A stretch of DNA of 64,000 bases from an uncultured Pelagibacteraceae bacterium (GTDB lineage Bacteria; Pseudomonadota; Alphaproteobacteria; Pelagibacterales; Pelagibacteraceae): assembly GCA_902594705.1 (NCBI GenBank), contig CACJNI010000004.1:1-64000 (forward strand). The letters are read 5' to 3'. Under the pieces are notes generated by a model, which saw only the letters and a program-made list of their open reading frames with translations, was not told the DNA's origin and searched no databases. The translations under genes and the position numbers were made by a program. The stretch's first letter is position 1. Each line of letters starts with the position of its first letter. Positions 1-8,719 of the stretch are shown in pieces.

Positions 1-639
1 TGGGATACCTTGCAAACCAAGTTTTGTCGAAATTATTCCATCATTTATCATGCCATTTTCAGCTAATTCTTGATCTTCCGCATGTTGCATTATTAAAGAT
101 CCCAAATCTTTTGCTGAATTCATTATTCTGGACATAACTCTTGTATTCTGAATTGTTCTAATTCCATCTGTAAATGCTATTATCCCTTTACTTTGTAGAA
201 GACCAAACTCTGTCATATTTGTACCTTCAGCACACTTTGTTAGAGATGCTGTGGGAAATATATTTATTTTTGATTTATCTCTACCTCTTCTTTTTAAGAA
301 ATCTACTATTGAAACGTTGTCTATTATTGGATCTGTATTAGGCATTGTTACAACTGAGGTTACTCCCCCAGACAATGCAGCATTGCTCAAAGTTCTAAAA
401 TTTTCTTTATATTCGTAACCTGGCTCACCGACAAATACTCTCATATCAACTATACCTGGGAAAATATAATTCTCTTTTAAATCAACAACTTTTTCTCTAC
501 TAGGTATGTTGTTTTTATTCACCTTTTTGCCAACACCTTCAATTTTTCCATCTTCACCTATTATTAATCCTCCTATTTCACTTATGTGGTTGTGAGGATC
601 AATTATATTTGCGTTAATAAAGTATTTTTTTTTCATCAT
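1..639 (-). CDS. pyrC: Dihydroorotase-like protein (PyrC'/PyrX type), C-terminus cut by window edge
   Basis: About 212 N-terminal residues of an amidohydrolase-superfamily protein run off the left edge of the window. It starts at an ATG (639, or 636) overlapping the pyrB stop. After a beta-rich start with [11 protein letters not shown] comes the strand that normally carries the metal-binding HxH; here it reads [10 protein letters not shown], so both histidines are replaced (R and F). From family knowledge this [10 protein letters not shown] form is the alphaproteobacterial dihydroorotase-like protein encoded next to aspartate carbamoyltransferase. It resembles the inactive PyrC' subunit that scaffolds PyrB in Pseudomonas. 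Catalytic activity is therefore doubtful, and a structural role with PyrB is the likely job. A second, active dihydroorotase would be expected elsewhere in the genome. Confidence 0.85.
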   Translation of the reverse strand, partial: MMKKKYFINANIIDPHNHISEIGGLIIGEDGKIEGVGKKVNKNNIPSREKVVDLKENYIFPGIVDMRVFVGEPGYEYKENFRTLSNAALSGGVTSVVTMPNTDPIIDNVSIVDFLKRRGRDKSKINIFPTASLTKCAEGTNMTEFGLLQSKGIIAFTDGIRTIQNTRVMSRIMNSAKDLGSLIMQHAEDQELAENGMINDGIISTKLGLQGIP

Positions 640-1574
640 TCACAAAAAATTTTTAAACATGCCATTCTTATTGCAACACCTAATTCAACTTGTTCTTTTA
701 CAACACTCATATTTGTGTCATCAGCTAGTTTTGTGTCAATTTCTATACCGCGGTTCATTGGTCCAGGATGCATAATTATTGAATCTGATTTTGCATATTC
801 TAATTTATCCTGTGTTAGTCCATAGTATTCATAATACTCTCTATTAGAAGATAAGAATGAACTACTCATTCTTTCATTTTGAAGTCTAAGCATCATTACT
901 ATGTCGCAATCTTTTACACCTTTCTTCATATTTGAAAAAATACTAACTCCAAATTTTTCTATATCTTTTGGTAAAAGGTTTGAAGGAGCTACAATATTAA
1001 CTTCGGCACCCAACATGTTTAGCAAGTAAATATTAGATCTTGCTACTCTTGAATGTAGAATATCTCCACAAATTGCAACTTTTAATCCTTGAATTTTTTT
1101 TTTCCTATTCAATATAGTTAATGCATCAAGTAATGCTTGGGTAGGGTGCTCTCTTCTTCCATCACCAGCATTTAAAACAGCACAATTAACTTTTTGAGAT
1201 AAAAGATTACAAGCTCCTGAATCTTGATGTCTAATAACTATTATATCAGGATGCATTGCATTTAATGTCATCGCAGTGTCTATTAGCGTTTCACCTTTTT
1301 TAATTGCTGAGTTTGTTATATTCATTGACATAACATCTGCACCTAATCTTTTTCCTGCTAGTTCAAATGAACTTTGTGTTCTTGTTGATGGTTCAAAAAA
1401 AAGGTTAATTTGTGTTTTTCCCTTAAGTAAATCTAATTTTTTATTTTTACTTTTGTTTAATTCAATAAATTTTTCAGCTTCTTTTAAAATTAAATTAACA
1501 TCATTTATTGATAAATCTTGAATACCTAGTAGATGTTTTTGAGAAATTTTAATAGCTTTGGTTTTAGTTGCCAT
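636..1574 (-). CDS. pyrB: Aspartate carbamoyltransferase catalytic subunit
   Basis: Condenses carbamoyl phosphate with aspartate, the committed step of pyrimidine synthesis, in the cytoplasm. The carbamoyl-phosphate loop [13 protein letters not shown], the [11 protein letters not shown] motif and the C-terminal MHPGPMNRG are all present. At 312 residues from the ATG at 1574 it matches the usual 305-315. An upstream in-frame GTG at 1595 would add seven residues with no family support. It overlaps the dihydroorotase-like gene by 4 bp (ATGA), so the two proteins are probably made together and may form a complex. No regulatory PyrI subunit is encoded nearby. Confidence 0.95.
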   Translation of the reverse strand: MATKTKAIKISQKHLLGIQDLSINDVNLILKEAEKFIELNKSKNKKLDLLKGKTQINLFFEPSTRTQSSFELAGKRLGADVMSMNITNSAIKKGETLIDTAMTLNAMHPDIIVIRHQDSGACNLLSQKVNCAVLNAGDGRREHPTQALLDALTILNRKKKIQGLKVAICGDILHSRVARSNIYLLNMLGAEVNIVAPSNLLPKDIEKFGVSIFSNMKKGVKDCDIVMMLRLQNERMSSSFLSSNREYYEYYGLTQDKLEYAKSDSIIMHPGPMNRGIEIDTKLADDTNMSVVKEQVELGVAIRMACLKIFCE

Positions 1575-1616
1575 TAAAACCAACTCTATAGCCACAAAGG
1601 TTGATTAATGCAAGTA

Positions 1617-2072
1617 TTAATTATTAATAAAATCTATGGCACCCTGTAAGATAAATGCAGCAGCATTTTTATCTATATTTTTTTCTCTTTTAGTTACGTT
1701 AATACCTAAATTTTTAGTTAATTTAAACGCCCCAACTGTTGATAATCTTTCATCCCAAAGACTTATTGGAAGATCAATTTCTTTTGATATTGCTTTTGAC
1801 ACATCATTGACTGATTGAGAAGATTTACCAAAGGTTCCATCCATATTTATTGGATTACCAATGATTATTCCCTTAATATTATTTTCTTTAATAATATCCT
1901 CTAATTCATTGATAAGATCCTCAAATTTGGATTTGTTTAATGTTTTAAGCGGTGTGGCAATTTTTTGATTTTCATCACATATAGCTACACCAATTCTTTT
2001 TGAACCTAAATCAAGACCAATTAATCTAGATGTATTTAGCTGTTTCTTTTTAAATTCCTCAATTGTGATCAT
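1617..2072 (-). CDS. yqgF: Holliday junction resolvase-like / pre-16S rRNA nuclease
   Basis: An RNase H-fold protein of 151 residues, the usual size for YqgF/RuvX. The first strand reads GLDLGSKRIGVAICDE with the expected acidic residue, and DERLSTVGA carries the second conserved acidic/arginine motif. Family members trim the 5' end of 16S rRNA precursors; an older view made them RuvC alternates. It lies 42 bp upstream of pyrB on the same strand and is divergent from gatC, with 49 bp between the two start codons, so both promoters must share that gap. Confidence 0.9.
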   Translation of the reverse strand: MITIEEFKKKQLNTSRLIGLDLGSKRIGVAICDENQKIATPLKTLNKSKFEDLINELEDIIKENNIKGIIIGNPINMDGTFGKSSQSVNDVSKAISKEIDLPISLWDERLSTVGAFKLTKNLGINVTKREKNIDKNAAAFILQGAIDFINN

Positions 2073-2121
2073 ATTGTATATTATTTACTTAAGTGATAGT
2101 TTGCGGCAATATTTTTACCAT

Positions 2122-2409
2122 ATGAGTATAGATCTTAAAACAGTAAAGCATATTTCGAAATTAGCAAGAATCTCTATTGATGATGAAAAAGCTAACAAAT
2201 TAAAGGGCGACTTAAATAATATATTTGAATTTATAGAAAAATTAAATGAATTAAATACTGATAATGTTCAAGCTTTAACATCAATTGCTGAGACCACTCT
2301 AAGATTTAGAAAAGATGAAATTAAATCAGAAAATATCAGAGAAAAAATTTTAAAAAATTCACCTGAAGAAAATAAAGATTTTTTTGTTGTACCAAAGGTT
2401 GTTGAATAA
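2122..2409 (+). CDS. gatC: Asp/Glu-tRNA amidotransferase subunit C
   Basis: Small subunit that holds GatA and GatB together in the amidotransferase converting misacylated Glu-tRNA(Gln) and/or Asp-tRNA(Asn) to the cognate form. The ATG at 2122 gives [19 protein letters not shown], the normal GatC start, and 95 residues, the usual size. A reading frame open from 2065 would add 19 unrelated residues. The stop overlaps the gatA start by one base. First gene of gatCAB. Confidence 0.95.
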   Translation: MSIDLKTVKHISKLARISIDDEKANKLKGDLNNIFEFIEKLNELNTDNVQALTSIAETTLRFRKDEIKSENIREKILKNSPEENKDFFVVPKVVE

Positions 2410-3869
2410 TGTCAGATATTACAAGTCAGAGTTTATTCGAATTAACATCGAATATAAAAGAAAAAAAACTATCTTCAGAGGAAATTACAAAAGCTTTTAT
2501 AAACCGCGCTGAAAAATCAAAAAAATTAAATGTTTATGTTACAGATAATTTTGAAAAAGCAATAGATCAATCAAAGAAATTTGATTCTAATCCTAATTTA
2601 GATTTTAAACTACCAGGTATTCCTATTGCTGTTAAAGATTTATTTTGTACAAATGGAGTTAGAACAACAGCAGGCAGCAAAATATTAAATAACTTTGTTC
2701 CCACATATGAGTCTACAGTTACTCAAAATTTGTGGAGTCAAGGAGCAATACTTCTTGGTAAACTTAATTGTGATGAATTTGCTATGGGCTCTTCAAATGA
2801 AACTAGTTTTTTTGGAAATGTTCAAAATCCAGTAGGAGAAAATTTAGTCCCTGGTGGATCTTCAGGAGGTTCTTCTGCAGCTGTTGCTGCTAATTTAACT
2901 CCAGTTACCATTGGAACGGATACAGGTGGATCTATTCGTCAACCAGCATCATTTACAGGGACTGTTGGACTTAAACCTACATATGGAAGTTGTTCTCGTT
3001 ATGGAATTGTAGCATTTGCCTCATCTTTAGACCAAGCAGGACCTATGACTAAAAATGTAAGAGACTGTTCTATTCTTTTAGAGGTGATCTCTTCATTTGA
3101 TCAAAAAGATTCAACTTCAATTGATTATAAAAGAAATTCTTATTCAAAAGAATTATCAAAAGATATTAAAGGAAAGAAAATTGGTATTCCTAAAGAATAT
3201 AGAGTTGACAATATGCCTGACGAAATCGAACAGCTATGGAAAAATGGTATCTCATATGCAAAAGATTGCGGAGCAGAAATTATCGATATTTCGCTTCCAC
3301 ATACTAATTACGCATTACCAACTTATTATATTGTTGCACCAGCTGAAGCATCTTCAAATCTAGCTAGATATGATGGAGTTAAATATGGATTTAGATCTCC
3401 TGGTCAAAATTTAATAGAAATGTACGAAAAAACTAGATCTGAAGGTTTTGGTGATGAAGTTAAAAGAAGAATTATGATTGGAACTTATGTTTTATCTTCT
3501 GGTTACTATGATGCCTATTATCTAAAAGCGCAGAAAGTAAGACAATTAATAAAAAAAGATTTTGATGATGCCTTTTCTAAAGTTGATGCAATTTTAACTC
3601 CATCTACTCCAAGCTCAGCATTTAAAATTGGTGAAAAAACAAATGATCCAGTATCAATGTATTTAAATGATATATTTACAGTTCCAATAAATCTAGCAGG
3701 CTTACCAGGTATTTCTATACCAGCTGGTAAAGATAAAAATAATTATCCTTTAGGCCTTCAAGTAATTGGAAAACCTTTTGATGAGCAAAATATACTTAAT
3801 ATTTCTTATGCATTAGAAGATAAGATTAATTTTAAAAATGATATTTCAGACTGGTGGTTAAGTGAGTAA
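2409..3869 (+). CDS. gatA: Asp/Glu-tRNA amidotransferase subunit A
   Basis: Amidase-signature subunit that releases ammonia from glutamine. The Ser-cisSer-Lys triad is visible: the lysine in [12 protein letters not shown], then the glycine/serine-rich stretch [15 protein letters not shown] and [11 protein letters not shown]. The length of 486 residues is typical. It is coupled to gatC by a 1-base overlap and to gatB by 8 bases. Presence of GatCAB is expected where glutaminyl- or asparaginyl-tRNA is made indirectly. Confidence 0.97.
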   Translation: MSDITSQSLFELTSNIKEKKLSSEEITKAFINRAEKSKKLNVYVTDNFEKAIDQSKKFDSNPNLDFKLPGIPIAVKDLFCTNGVRTTAGSKILNNFVPTYESTVTQNLWSQGAILLGKLNCDEFAMGSSNETSFFGNVQNPVGENLVPGGSSGGSSAAVAANLTPVTIGTDTGGSIRQPASFTGTVGLKPTYGSCSRYGIVAFASSLDQAGPMTKNVRDCSILLEVISSFDQKDSTSIDYKRNSYSKELSKDIKGKKIGIPKEYRVDNMPDEIEQLWKNGISYAKDCGAEIIDISLPHTNYALPTYYIVAPAEASSNLARYDGVKYGFRSPGQNLIEMYEKTRSEGFGDEVKRRIMIGTYVLSSGYYDAYYLKAQKVRQLIKKDFDDAFSKVDAILTPSTPSSAFKIGEKTNDPVSMYLNDIFTVPINLAGLPGISIPAGKDKNNYPLGLQVIGKPFDEQNILNISYALEDKINFKNDISDWWLSE

Positions 3870-5328
3870 AAATAGTGAATATCTTGTTGAAAGAGAAAAT
3901 AAACAATATGAAGTGATAATTGGTTTAGAAGTGCACGCTCAAGTTACTTCAGAGTCAAAACTTTTCTCTCAATCATCAACAAAATTTGGTGCAGAACCAA
4001 ACACACAAGTTAGTCTCGTAGATGCAGCATTTCCTGGAATGTTACCAGTTATAAATGAATTTTGTATTGAACAAGCAATAAAAACTGGAATAGGACTTAA
4101 AGCCAAAATAAATAAAAAATCTGTCTTTGATAGAAAAAATTATTTTTATGCAGATTTACCTCAAGGATATCAAATTTCTCAATACAAATATCCAATTGTC
4201 GGTGAAGGAAAAGTAATTTTGGATATGCCGAATGGTCAAAAAGAAATTGGAATTGAAAGATTACACTTAGAGCAAGATGCAGGTAAAAGTATTCATGATA
4301 TTGATCCAAATAATACATTAGTCGATTTAAATAGATCTGGAGTTGCTTTAATGGAAATAGTAAGTAAGCCTGATTTGAGATCCCCAGATGAAGTCAACGT
4401 TTATATAAAAAAATTAAGATCAATAATGAGATATTTAGGAACATGTGATGGCAATATGCAAGAAGGTTCTTTGAGAGCAGATGTTAATGTATCAGTAAGA
4501 TTAAAAGGGGAGACCGAGCTCGGCACCAGGTGTGAAATTAAAAATGTTAATTCAATAAAATTTATGCAAATGGCAATAATATCCGAAGCAAATAGACAAA
4601 TAGATTTGTTAGAGGAGGGGAAAGAAATAGATCAAGAGACAAGACTTTTTGACACTAAAAGAAATGAGACAAGATCTATGAGATCAAAAGAAGACGCGCA
4701 TGATTACAGATATTTTCCTGACCCAGATCTATTACCGCTTGAAATAAGCCAAGAGTTAATTGAAAAAATAAAATCAGATATACCTGAATTACCAGATGAA
4801 AAGAAAAAAAGATTTATAGATAAATTTAATCTTTCGCCGTATGAAGCAACAATTTTAGTATCTGACATTGAAACATCAAATTTCTTTGAAGAAGTTATAA
4901 AAAATTCTGATGTTAAATTAGCAACAAACTGGATTACAGGTGAATTATTTGCAGTTTTAAATGAAAAAAATTTAGAAATATCTCAAAGCCCAGTTAGTGC
5001 TAAAAATCTATCAAAACTTATTAACCTTATAAAAGATGGAACCATATCGGGAAAAATAGCTAAAACGGTTTTTGAGCAAATGATAGATGGAGATCAAGAT
5101 CCATTAATAATAGTAAAAGAAAAAGGTTTAAAACAAGAAAGCGATCCAAAAGCGATAGAGGAATTGATAAATAAAGTTATTGAAAATAATTCAGATAAGG
5201 TCGCTGAATATAAATCTGGTAAAGATAAATTATTTGGCTTTTTTGTTGGTCAAGCCATGAAAGAAAGTAAAGGAAAAGGCAATCCTCAATTAATAAACAA
5301 AATATTAAAAGAAAAGTTGAATGGATAA
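3862..5328 (+). CDS. gatB: Asp/Glu-tRNA amidotransferase subunit B
   Basis: tRNA-binding and kinase/transamidase subunit of GatCAB. It opens with [21 protein letters not shown], the conserved GatB N-terminus. It contains [17 protein letters not shown] and [14 protein letters not shown]-like core motifs and ends in the YqeY-like tail domain (about residues 340-485). Length 488, as expected. The start is GTG at 3862 inside the end of gatA; no ATG lies closer to the conserved N-terminus. It overlaps the next methyltransferase gene by 8 bp. Confidence 0.96.
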   Translation: MSKNSEYLVERENKQYEVIIGLEVHAQVTSESKLFSQSSTKFGAEPNTQVSLVDAAFPGMLPVINEFCIEQAIKTGIGLKAKINKKSVFDRKNYFYADLPQGYQISQYKYPIVGEGKVILDMPNGQKEIGIERLHLEQDAGKSIHDIDPNNTLVDLNRSGVALMEIVSKPDLRSPDEVNVYIKKLRSIMRYLGTCDGNMQEGSLRADVNVSVRLKGETELGTRCEIKNVNSIKFMQMAIISEANRQIDLLEEGKEIDQETRLFDTKRNETRSMRSKEDAHDYRYFPDPDLLPLEISQELIEKIKSDIPELPDEKKKRFIDKFNLSPYEATILVSDIETSNFFEEVIKNSDVKLATNWITGELFAVLNEKNLEISQSPVSAKNLSKLINLIKDGTISGKIAKTVFEQMIDGDQDPLIIVKEKGLKQESDPKAIEELINKVIENNSDKVAEYKSGKDKLFGFFVGQAMKESKGKGNPQLINKILKEKLNG

Positions 5329-5968
5329 AAATTTCATAATTGATCAAAATATGATCAATTATATTTTTTCACATACAAATAATCTTCACAAAGTACAAAA
5401 AAAATTATTAAAATATAACGAAAAACTTGGTCATATTAAAAAATTACAAATTTCAATTCTACAAGCTAACTTCATACAATTTATCATAAAAATTAATAAC
5501 TATAAATCATATTTAGAAATTGGGACTTTTACAGGTTACAGCATTTTATCTGCTGCACTTGTTTTACCTAAGAATTGCAAATTAATTGGCATAGATAAAA
5601 ATTTAAAAACAAACAATGACGCAATTAAGTTTTTTAAAGAAGCAAAGCAAGATAAAAAAATTAATCTTATTTGTAACAATGGAAAAATTGCTCTTGAAAA
5701 TTTGATTAAGAAAAAGGAAAAATATGATGTGATATTAATTGATGCAGATAAAGAAAATTATATAAATTATTTTAAACAGTCTCTTAAGTTAAAAAGCAAA
5801 AAGGGAATAATTTTAATTGATAATACACTTTGGAAAGGAGATGTTGCAAACCCAAAGATAAAAGACAAATTAACTTTAAAATTAAGAGAATTTAATAAAT
5901 ACATAAAAAAATCATCTATTAATAAGTATATTTTACCAATTGGTGATGGTTTTACAGTTTGTTGGTAA
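5321..5968 (+). CDS. Class I SAM-dependent O-methyltransferase
   Basis: A 215-residue caffeoyl-CoA-type O-methyltransferase (Methyltransf_3 family). The SAM-binding motif I is [11 protein letters not shown] (about residue 65), followed by KLIGIDKN and [25 protein letters not shown] near residue 165 is the family's metal/substrate loop. The natural substrate cannot be read from sequence. The gene is translationally coupled to gatB by 8 bp, but this probably reflects packing rather than shared function. Confidence 0.85.
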   Translation: MDKNFIIDQNMINYIFSHTNNLHKVQKKLLKYNEKLGHIKKLQISILQANFIQFIIKINNYKSYLEIGTFTGYSILSAALVLPKNCKLIGIDKNLKTNNDAIKFFKEAKQDKKINLICNNGKIALENLIKKKEKYDVILIDADKENYINYFKQSLKLKSKKGIILIDNTLWKGDVANPKIKDKLTLKLREFNKYIKKSSINKYILPIGDGFTVCW

Positions 5969-5970
5969 TT

Positions 5971-6843
5971 ATGTTTGAAATCGTATCTTTTTATAAAATA
6001 TCAAAACTTAATAAATTAAAAATTATTAAAAAAAATATTTTAAAAGAAACTAATAAACTTGATATTAAAGGTCTTATAATATTATCTCCTGAAGGAATTA
6101 ATGGCACAATATCAGGTAGTCAAAAAAAAATTAAACTTATAATTACAAAAATAAAAAATATCTTGTCAATTGATAAGTTTGATATTCAAAATAAAATTAA
6201 TTCAAAAGTATTACCATACTCAAAAAATAAAGTTAAAATAAAAAATGAAGTGGTTCCAATTAATGAAAAAATTAATTTTAAAAATTTTTTTAATAAAAAG
6301 TATTTATCACCTAAAAAATGGGACGAATTTATATCTAAAAAAAATATTAAACTGATTGATGCCAGAAAACCTTTTGAATATAAGATTGGTACATTTAAAA
6401 ATGCGCTTAATCCAGAAACTAAAAATTTTAGAGACTTTAAAAATTATTTATCAAAATTTAATAAAGATCAATCAATAGGGATGTTTTGCACTGGTGGTAT
6501 AAGGTGTGAAAAAGCGTCTAATTATCTTAATAATAAAGGTTTTAAAAATGTTTATATGCTTAAGGGTGGTATCTTAAATTATTTTAAAAAAACTAATCCA
6601 AAAAAAAATAAATGGAATGGTGAATGTTTTGTTTTTGATAAAAGAGTTACAATTAAAAAAAACCTAGAAATTGGAAATTATACTGTTTGTGGTGGTTGTA
6701 GAATGCCATTGCATAAAAAACTAACTAAATCAAAAAAGTATAAAATAGGCCTATCATGTCCAAATTGCTTTGATAAATTGACAAATGATCAAATAAAACG
6801 TTTCACAATGAGGCATAATCAAATGATAAATTCAAAAAAATAA
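5971..6843 (+). CDS. trhO: tRNA uridine(34) hydroxylase, rhodanese family (TrhO/YceA)
   Basis: Family members make 5-hydroxyuridine at tRNA wobble position 34. An N-terminal acylphosphatase-like domain contains SPEGINGTISGS. A rhodanese domain (about residues 110-205) has LIDARKPFEYKIGTF and the active-site loop GMFCTGGIRCEKA with the catalytic cysteine. The C-terminus has CGGCRMP and CPNC pairs that could bind a metal. The ATG at 5971 gives MFEIVSFYK and 290 residues; a TTG at 5959 is less likely. It overlaps nothing and sits 2 bp after the methyltransferase stop. Confidence 0.9.
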   Translation: MFEIVSFYKISKLNKLKIIKKNILKETNKLDIKGLIILSPEGINGTISGSQKKIKLIITKIKNILSIDKFDIQNKINSKVLPYSKNKVKIKNEVVPINEKINFKNFFNKKYLSPKKWDEFISKKNIKLIDARKPFEYKIGTFKNALNPETKNFRDFKNYLSKFNKDQSIGMFCTGGIRCEKASNYLNNKGFKNVYMLKGGILNYFKKTNPKKNKWNGECFVFDKRVTIKKNLEIGNYTVCGGCRMPLHKKLTKSKKYKIGLSCPNCFDKLTNDQIKRFTMRHNQMINSKK

Positions 6844-6847
6844 TATC

Positions 6848-8197
6848 ATGAATATATTAAGTGATGACATCAAAGAATTAATTAAAAAATTAGCAATACC
6901 TGCATCGGTAGGTACACTCTTTCAAACGTTATATAATATTGCTGATACATATTTTGCAGGAAAAATATCACCTGAAGCTTTGTCAGCTTTAACAAAATCT
7001 TTTCCAATTTATTTTATTATTATTGCATCATCTATTGGTATCACAGTAGCAGGTACATCACTGATAGGTAATAGTATTGGAGAAAAAAATAATAAAAATG
7101 CTTCAATTTATTTCTGCCAATTAATTTTCTTTTCTTTTTTGATAATTCTGTTGATTACTTTTATTGGTTTAAATTATGCATCAGACCTTTTTTCAATTAT
7201 GGGTTCAACTAACGAGGTAATAAATCTTGGCTTACAATATACAGATATCATTTTCCTTGGATCGTTTATTTTTATTTTAGTTGTTGCATTAAATTCATTA
7301 CTTCATGCAGAAGGCGATACGAAAACTTATAGAAATGCTTTAATATTATCTTTTTTTTTAAACATATTATTAAATCCAATTTTAATATTTGGATTTTATT
7401 TCATACCAGCTTTGGGTATGAAGGGTATTGCAATAGCAACTCTAATTGCTCAAACTGTCGCTTTTTTAATAATATTTAAAAAAATTTTAAAAAGTAATTT
7501 ATTTAAAAACATACTTATTTCTTATTTTACTCCTAAATTTTTTTTTTTAAAAAATATTTTTTTTCAATCTATGCCAATAATAATTTCAATTTGTGGTTAT
7601 TCTATTGCTTCTGCTATTGTATTCAAATATGCAGGTTTATCAGGAGAATATGCAGCAGCTGGTTATGGGGCTGGTACCAAAATAGAACAAGTGGTTTTAT
7701 TACCAATCTTGGGAATAAATACAGCAATTATAACAATTATTGCTCAAAATTTTGGTGCACAAAATATTTTAAGAATTAAAGAAACGTACTTCCAAGCTAT
7801 AAAATATGCTTTCATTATAATGATTATTTCTTCTTTTATTATTTATTTTGGTGCTGAAATGATAACAAAATTATTTTCAAAAGATTTAGAGGTCGTTGAA
7901 TTTGGAAAATTATATTTAGAGATTTCAGCCTTTGTGCTGCCAGCTTATCCAATATTTTTTTTATCAAATGGTTTTTTTATGGCTTTAAAAAAAGCTGAAA
8001 ACGCATTAATTGCTAATATTTGCCGAAATGGAATTTTTCCATTTGTCGTATTTTATACTGCAATTTATTTTAATTCTGACTTTTCTGAATTTTTTTGGTT
8101 ATGGGTAATATTCAATTGGATTTTCTCTCTGATGTATCTTGGTTATACTTATTTTTATTTGAATTATAAATTAGACAAAATTAGAGCTATCAACTAA
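6848..8197 (+). CDS. MATE family multidrug/sodium antiporter
   Basis: An inner-membrane protein of 449 residues with about 12 hydrophobic segments and the MATE/NorM opening LAIPASVGTLFQTLYNIADTY. The two halves repeat the fold; the second starts near SMPIIISICGYSIASA. Such proteins export cationic compounds using Na+ or H+. It ends 27 bp inside soxG on the opposite strand, so the two coding regions overlap tail to tail. The substrate is unknown. Confidence 0.9.
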   Translation: MNILSDDIKELIKKLAIPASVGTLFQTLYNIADTYFAGKISPEALSALTKSFPIYFIIIASSIGITVAGTSLIGNSIGEKNNKNASIYFCQLIFFSFLIILLITFIGLNYASDLFSIMGSTNEVINLGLQYTDIIFLGSFIFILVVALNSLLHAEGDTKTYRNALILSFFLNILLNPILIFGFYFIPALGMKGIAIATLIAQTVAFLIIFKKILKSNLFKNILISYFTPKFFFLKNIFFQSMPIIISICGYSIASAIVFKYAGLSGEYAAAGYGAGTKIEQVVLLPILGINTAIITIIAQNFGAQNILRIKETYFQAIKYAFIIMIISSFIIYFGAEMITKLFSKDLEVVEFGKLYLEISAFVLPAYPIFFLSNGFFMALKKAENALIANICRNGIFPFVVFYTAIYFNSDFSEFFWLWVIFNWIFSLMYLGYTYFYLNYKLDKIRAIN

Positions 8198-8719
8198 CCA
8201 TTCATAAAGGTGTTCTGAAAACGATCTTCTTACAAATAAATTAACATTATTCTTTGACTTGTGGTGAAGAATTACATCAATATGATTTACTATTGTTTGT
8301 GTTGATGAACCAACATTATTTTTAAATTTTTCAAAATTAAAAGGTGATCCAGATGATAATAATTCAAATATATTTTCTCCTTTTATATTTATGCAAATTA
8401 ATTGTGAAGAGATATCAGTAATTGATCCAAAATTTAAAGACGAAATATCTTTATAAAGTTGATCAAAAATATTTATATTTTTATTTTCATCAAAATATAT
8501 CATCCATTCATCTGGACTTAGCCACAAAACATCATAGTTTTCATTTGATGAACTGGTATTTGACTCAGAAGGTAAAATAATAGATAGAATTTTACCCACT
8601 TTGGTAAAAAATTCTTTATTTTTTCCCCTGATATTAATTTTAATTTTTTCCTCAGATAAATTAATATTGATGTTGTTTTTATTATTATTTGAAATATTTG
8701 GATGTAAGATGTTAAGCAT
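8171..8719 (-). CDS. soxG: Sarcosine oxidase gamma subunit
   Basis: A 182-residue protein, last gene of the soxBDAG cluster, overlapping soxA by 8 bp. It has the gamma-subunit pattern: VLWLSPDEWMIYFDE in the middle, then TDISSQLICINIKGENI and a C-terminus with NHIDVILHHKS and FVRRSFSEHLYEWLVD. Gamma is related to the GcvT-like part of alpha and contacts alpha/beta in the tetramer. The stop lies inside the 3' end of the convergent MATE gene. Identity rests on order and these motifs. Confidence 0.92.
   Translation of the reverse strand: MLNILHPNISNNNKNNININLSEEKIKINIRGKNKEFFTKVGKILSIILPSESNTSSSNENYDVLWLSPDEWMIYFDENKNINIFDQLYKDISSLNFGSITDISSQLICINIKGENIFELLSSGSPFNFEKFKNNVGSSTQTIVNHIDVILHHKSKNNVNLFVRRSFSEHLYEWLVDSSNFV

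Noticed and set aside
2065-2121. A longer GatC start at 2065
   Set aside because: Adds 19 residues unlike GatC and overlaps the yqgF start; the ATG at 2122 gives the family N-terminus.
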